DNA of 64,000 bases from NCBI RefSeq assembly GCF_035594125.1, contig NC_087181.1, forward strand, positions 14,665,000-14,728,999. Direction: 5' to 3'. Below the pieces are notes generated by a model. The model was given only the letters and a program-made list of their open reading frames with translations. It ran no database searches and was not told the origin of the DNA. The stretch comes from Scylla paramamosain (taxonomy: Eukaryota > Arthropoda > Malacostraca > Decapoda > Portunidae). Below are positions 63,085-64,000 of the stretch, one piece after another; positions within the stretch are counted from its first letter, which is position 1; each line of letters starts with the position of its first letter. The position numbers and the translations under genes are program-made.

Positions 63085-63500
63085 ATATCTTCCCTACCAC
63101 CCTCCCATATCTTCCCTAACGCCCCATATATTTCCCTACCATCCCTATATATTTCCCCTACAATGGCCCCATATCTTCACCTATCACCCTCTCGTATCTT
63201 GCCTTAAAATCTCCTATACTTTCTTTTCCTCCCATACAATCCCATATATTTACCATACCACTATAATATTTTCTCCTAACGTTCCCATATCTCCCCCCAT
63301 CATCTTATCTTTCCCTATCACCTTCCCATATCTTGCAGTTCCCATACGTTCTTTTCCTGCAGTCACCATATCCTCTACCATACCCCCATACCCCCCATAT
63401 ACCCCATACCATTCCTTGCTTCACATCCCCCATACTTTTCTTTTTCCTTTACCATCCCCATATCCTCCCCTGACACCCCCATAACCTCCCCCTTGTCATC
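63085..63500. repeat. Degenerate CCCATATCTTCCCTA minisatellite
   Basis: CCCATATCTTCCCTACCA-like units of about 20-30 bases repeat from 63085 to about 63480. Confidence 0.75.
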
Positions 63501-63950
63501 TACCACCCTTACAACCTCCACCCCACCCCACACCTTGAAAGCCCAGCGCCAAATGAATCACATACATACAAAAGTGATAAATGTTTTAAATGTTCCACAA
63601 TGTTACAGTCCCCTGCCACCCTCTCCCTCTCTCTTATCTCCCCGTATTCCCTCGCGGCGGAGTGCGGGGTGGTCACTACAGCAGCGGGCCAGGCAGTGAC
63701 ACTTTAAAGGCGCATTGTTAAAGGAGACACCAACCCAAGGCTTCCTCCAGACCGCCCCGCCTCTGTTCCGGGGACTCACACACGCAGCGACGGTCCGAAC
63801 TTGCGAGGAGAGGATGGGACGCACGGGACGCTAAAGAAGAAGAGGAGGAGGAGGAGGAGGAGGAGGAATACAAATGAATACAATGGAAGTCCAAACAGCA
63901 ACAGATCCTGAGGTCCTTACTAGGCTGTTTGGATAACTATTCTACTCTAA
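63501..63950. other. Non-coding stretch
   Basis: Moderate-GC unique DNA with a short GGA run at about 63840-63866; no gene recognised. Confidence 0.4.
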
Positions 63951-63951
63951 C

Positions 63952-64000
<49 letters not shown>
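63951..64000. repeat. (GA)n microsatellite at window end
   Basis: At least 24 GA units, continuing past the right edge. Confidence 0.95.

Overview
The window is animal nuclear DNA, most likely from a decapod crustacean (crab or shrimp). This rests on intron-split genes with GT..AG boundaries, arthropod-like protein sequences, degenerate TTAGG-type tracts, and an extreme load of long CT/GA, CA/GT, GAG and TAG microsatellites. Species cannot be named from the sequence alone. Only about 5 kb is confidently protein-coding; the rest is intron, mobile-element debris, tandem repeats and low-complexity DNA.

Three genes are well supported. (1) Positions about 280-4626, plus strand: the 3' eight exons of 5-aminolevulinate synthase (ALAS), first enzyme of heme synthesis; the N-terminal exon(s) lie left of the window. 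(2) Positions 13989-31938, minus strand: a complete eight-coding-exon tRNA-dihydrouridine synthase of the DUS1L type (604 aa) spread over 18 kb, with introns packed with microsatellites, minisatellites and MITE copies. (3) Positions 41430-43310, minus strand: a 626-aa DHHC palmitoyltransferase of the ZDHHC1/11 type in one uninterrupted exon. The three genes have unrelated jobs and nothing suggests they are co-regulated.

Layout: 1-5.6 kb ALAS and 3' flank; 5.6-7.7 kb mobile-element zone (a long foldback palindrome, a dead non-LTR reverse transcriptase, and a Tigger/pogo-type MITE inserted in it); 7.7-13.9 kb non-coding with several short tandem duplications; 13.9-32 kb DUS1L; 32-41.4 kb non-coding, partly CpG-rich, with a donor-like minisatellite, an 86-bp repeat and a CCAAT-rich repeat; 41.4-43.3 kb ZDHHC; 43.3-64 kb gene-free, dominated by microsatellites, an ~80-bp degenerate satellite (53.65-54.37 kb), and a purine-rich block (57.7-60.0 kb) that switches abruptly to a pyrimidine-rich block (60.1-62.9 kb).

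The most notable signals are a dispersed MITE family with GGCCCG..TTCTGAAACG-type ends, some copies lying within tens of bases of DUS1L splice sites; DUS1L splice sites and poly(A) region flanked by GA, GT or GU-rich arrays; a nested MITE-in-retrotransposon insertion with intact TA duplication; and the recurrence of unrelated local tandem duplications with unit lengths of about 140-180 bp. I found no convincing tRNA, rRNA, CRISPR or bacterial-type system.
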